A stretch of DNA of 5,800 nt from Rhodocyclaceae bacterium (lineage in GTDB: Bacteria > Pseudomonadota > Gammaproteobacteria > Burkholderiales > Rhodocyclaceae): NCBI GenBank assembly GCA_018262875.1, contig JADFDL010000118.1, positions 1-5,800 of the forward strand, read 5' to 3'. Below are positions 5,107-5,800 of this stretch, piece by piece. How positions within the stretch are numbered: position 1 is the stretch's first letter; every line of letters begins with the position of its first letter. The position numbers and the translations under genes were made by a program. The notes beneath the pieces were generated by a model. That model saw only the letters and a program-made list of their open reading frames with translations, had not been told where the DNA came from and made no database searches.

Positions 5107-5800
5107 ACTGCCTGGAATTCCGCCGCGACAAGCTCGCCGACCCGCGCCGCCTCCCGCCCGAGGCCCTGGCGCACCTCGACGACTGCGCCGCCTGCCGCGG
5201 CTTCGCCGCCGAAGTGGACGAGAACGAGGCGCGCCTCGCCGCCGCCCTCGACGTGCCGGTGCCCGAAGGGCTGGCCGAGCGCATCATCCTGCGCCGCAAG
5301 ACAGGAACGCCGATATTTGCAAAAGCGTCGCCGCGCCTGGGCATGCTCGCCGCTTCCGTGGTGCTGACTTTTGCCTTCGGCATCCTGCAATGGCAGGACG
5401 CCGGCTCGCAGGACTATGCGCGGCTGGCCATCGAGCATGTCATGCACGAGCCGGAATCCTTCACCAGCGCGCGCAGCACCGACCCGGAGCTGTTCCGCCG
5501 CGTGATGCACACCTTCGGCGGCGAGATGCAGGCCTCGCTCGGCAAGGTGCGCTACATGAAGCTCTGCCCGGTCCCCGAAGGCACCGGCTGGCACATCGTC
5601 TTCGAAACGGAGGACGGCAAGCTGGCCACGCTGATCCTTATCCCGGCGAAGCGCATGAAGACCGACTCGGAGCAGGCGCAGGTCGGCGGCTGGAACGCCG
5701 TGGCGCGGCCCGGCGGCCAGGGCTTCTATGCCGTCATCGCCGACTCGCCCGACGCCCTGGCCAAGGCGGACGAACTGGTCCGGCAGCGGGTGCGCTGGCG
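5103..5800 (+). CDS. DUF3379-family membrane protein, likely anti-sigma factor (partial, runs off the window)
   Basis: 232 codons are present and the frame stays open at the window end. Three parts can be seen. The cytoplasmic N-terminus (1-78) carries Cys3 and HLDDCAACR (H24, C28, C31), the H-x3-C-x2-C zinc motif of zinc anti-sigma domains; this is followed by VPVPEGLAERIILRR (51-65), a hallmark of DUF3379 proteins. A single membrane helix spans about 79-95 (LGMLAASVVLTFAFGIL). The periplasmic part starts at about 96 and has clustered His and Met residues (EHVMHE at 111-116, VMH at 134-136) plus one cysteine (155 in KLCP). Its placement after the sigma gene with an ATGA overlap and a strong AAGGAGGT strongly suggests it is the cognate anti-sigma factor, sensing metal or redox state in the periplasm. 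That role is inferred. It was found by translating directly from the ATG to the window end. Confidence 0.85.
   Translation, partial: MNCLEFRRDKLADPRRLPPEALAHLDDCAACRGFAAEVDENEARLAAALDVPVPEGLAERIILRRKTGTPIFAKASPRLGMLAASVVLTFAFGILQWQDAGSQDYARLAIEHVMHEPESFTSARSTDPELFRRVMHTFGGEMQASLGKVRYMKLCPVPEGTGWHIVFETEDGKLATLILIPAKRMKTDSEQAQVGGWNAVARPGGQGFYAVIADSPDALAKADELVRQRVRW

Noticed and set aside
4474..5594. Two minus-strand open frames (4474-5070 and 4977-5594) opposite the sigma and DUF3379 genes
   Set aside because: Both are shadows of genes with clear motifs on the plus strand.

Overview
The window is high in G+C, densely coded and almost without gaps. It reads as the chromosome of a proteobacterium, most likely a betaproteobacterium (Rhodocyclales-like). 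That placement is inferred from codon use, the HrpA type and the gene set; it is not proven. Two divergent gene blocks meet at a short intergenic region around 2121-2235.

Left block, minus strand, transcribed leftwards from about 2120 to 1. fluC/crcB (fluoride channel) comes first, then a two-gene type II toxin-antitoxin module: a PF09720-type antitoxin and a RelE/ParE-type toxin overlapping by one base. Last is the N-terminal 377 codons of the DEAH-box RNA helicase HrpA, cut by the window edge. The gaps are 42, -1 and 29 bases with no terminator visible, so some co-transcription is possible.

Right block, plus strand, 2236 to beyond 5800. Six tightly packed genes form a bufferin operon (related to hvfABCD of Haemophilus and gigPABT of Cupriavidus). 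They are a secreted DUF2282 precursor peptide with four cysteines (bufA), a DUF692 multinuclear iron oxidative enzyme (bufB), a DUF2063 partner protein (bufC), a DoxX-family membrane protein, an ECF sigma factor, and a DUF3379 membrane protein with a zinc-anti-sigma-like N-terminus (partial). Junctions overlap or nearly so: 5-base gap, 17-base overlap, 13-base gap, and two ATGA overlaps.

How it may work: BufB with BufC would modify cysteines of the BufA peptide, which is exported and binds copper or similar thiophilic metal in the periplasm. The DoxX protein supports the system at the membrane. The DUF3379 protein would hold the sigma factor inactive until metal or redox stress, and the sigma factor would then drive the operon. 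A candidate ECF-type promoter (GTAAGG-16-GGTCTA) and a small inverted repeat lie upstream of bufA. The peptide-maturation families are known; the self-regulatory wiring and the anti-sigma role of the DUF3379 protein are inference.
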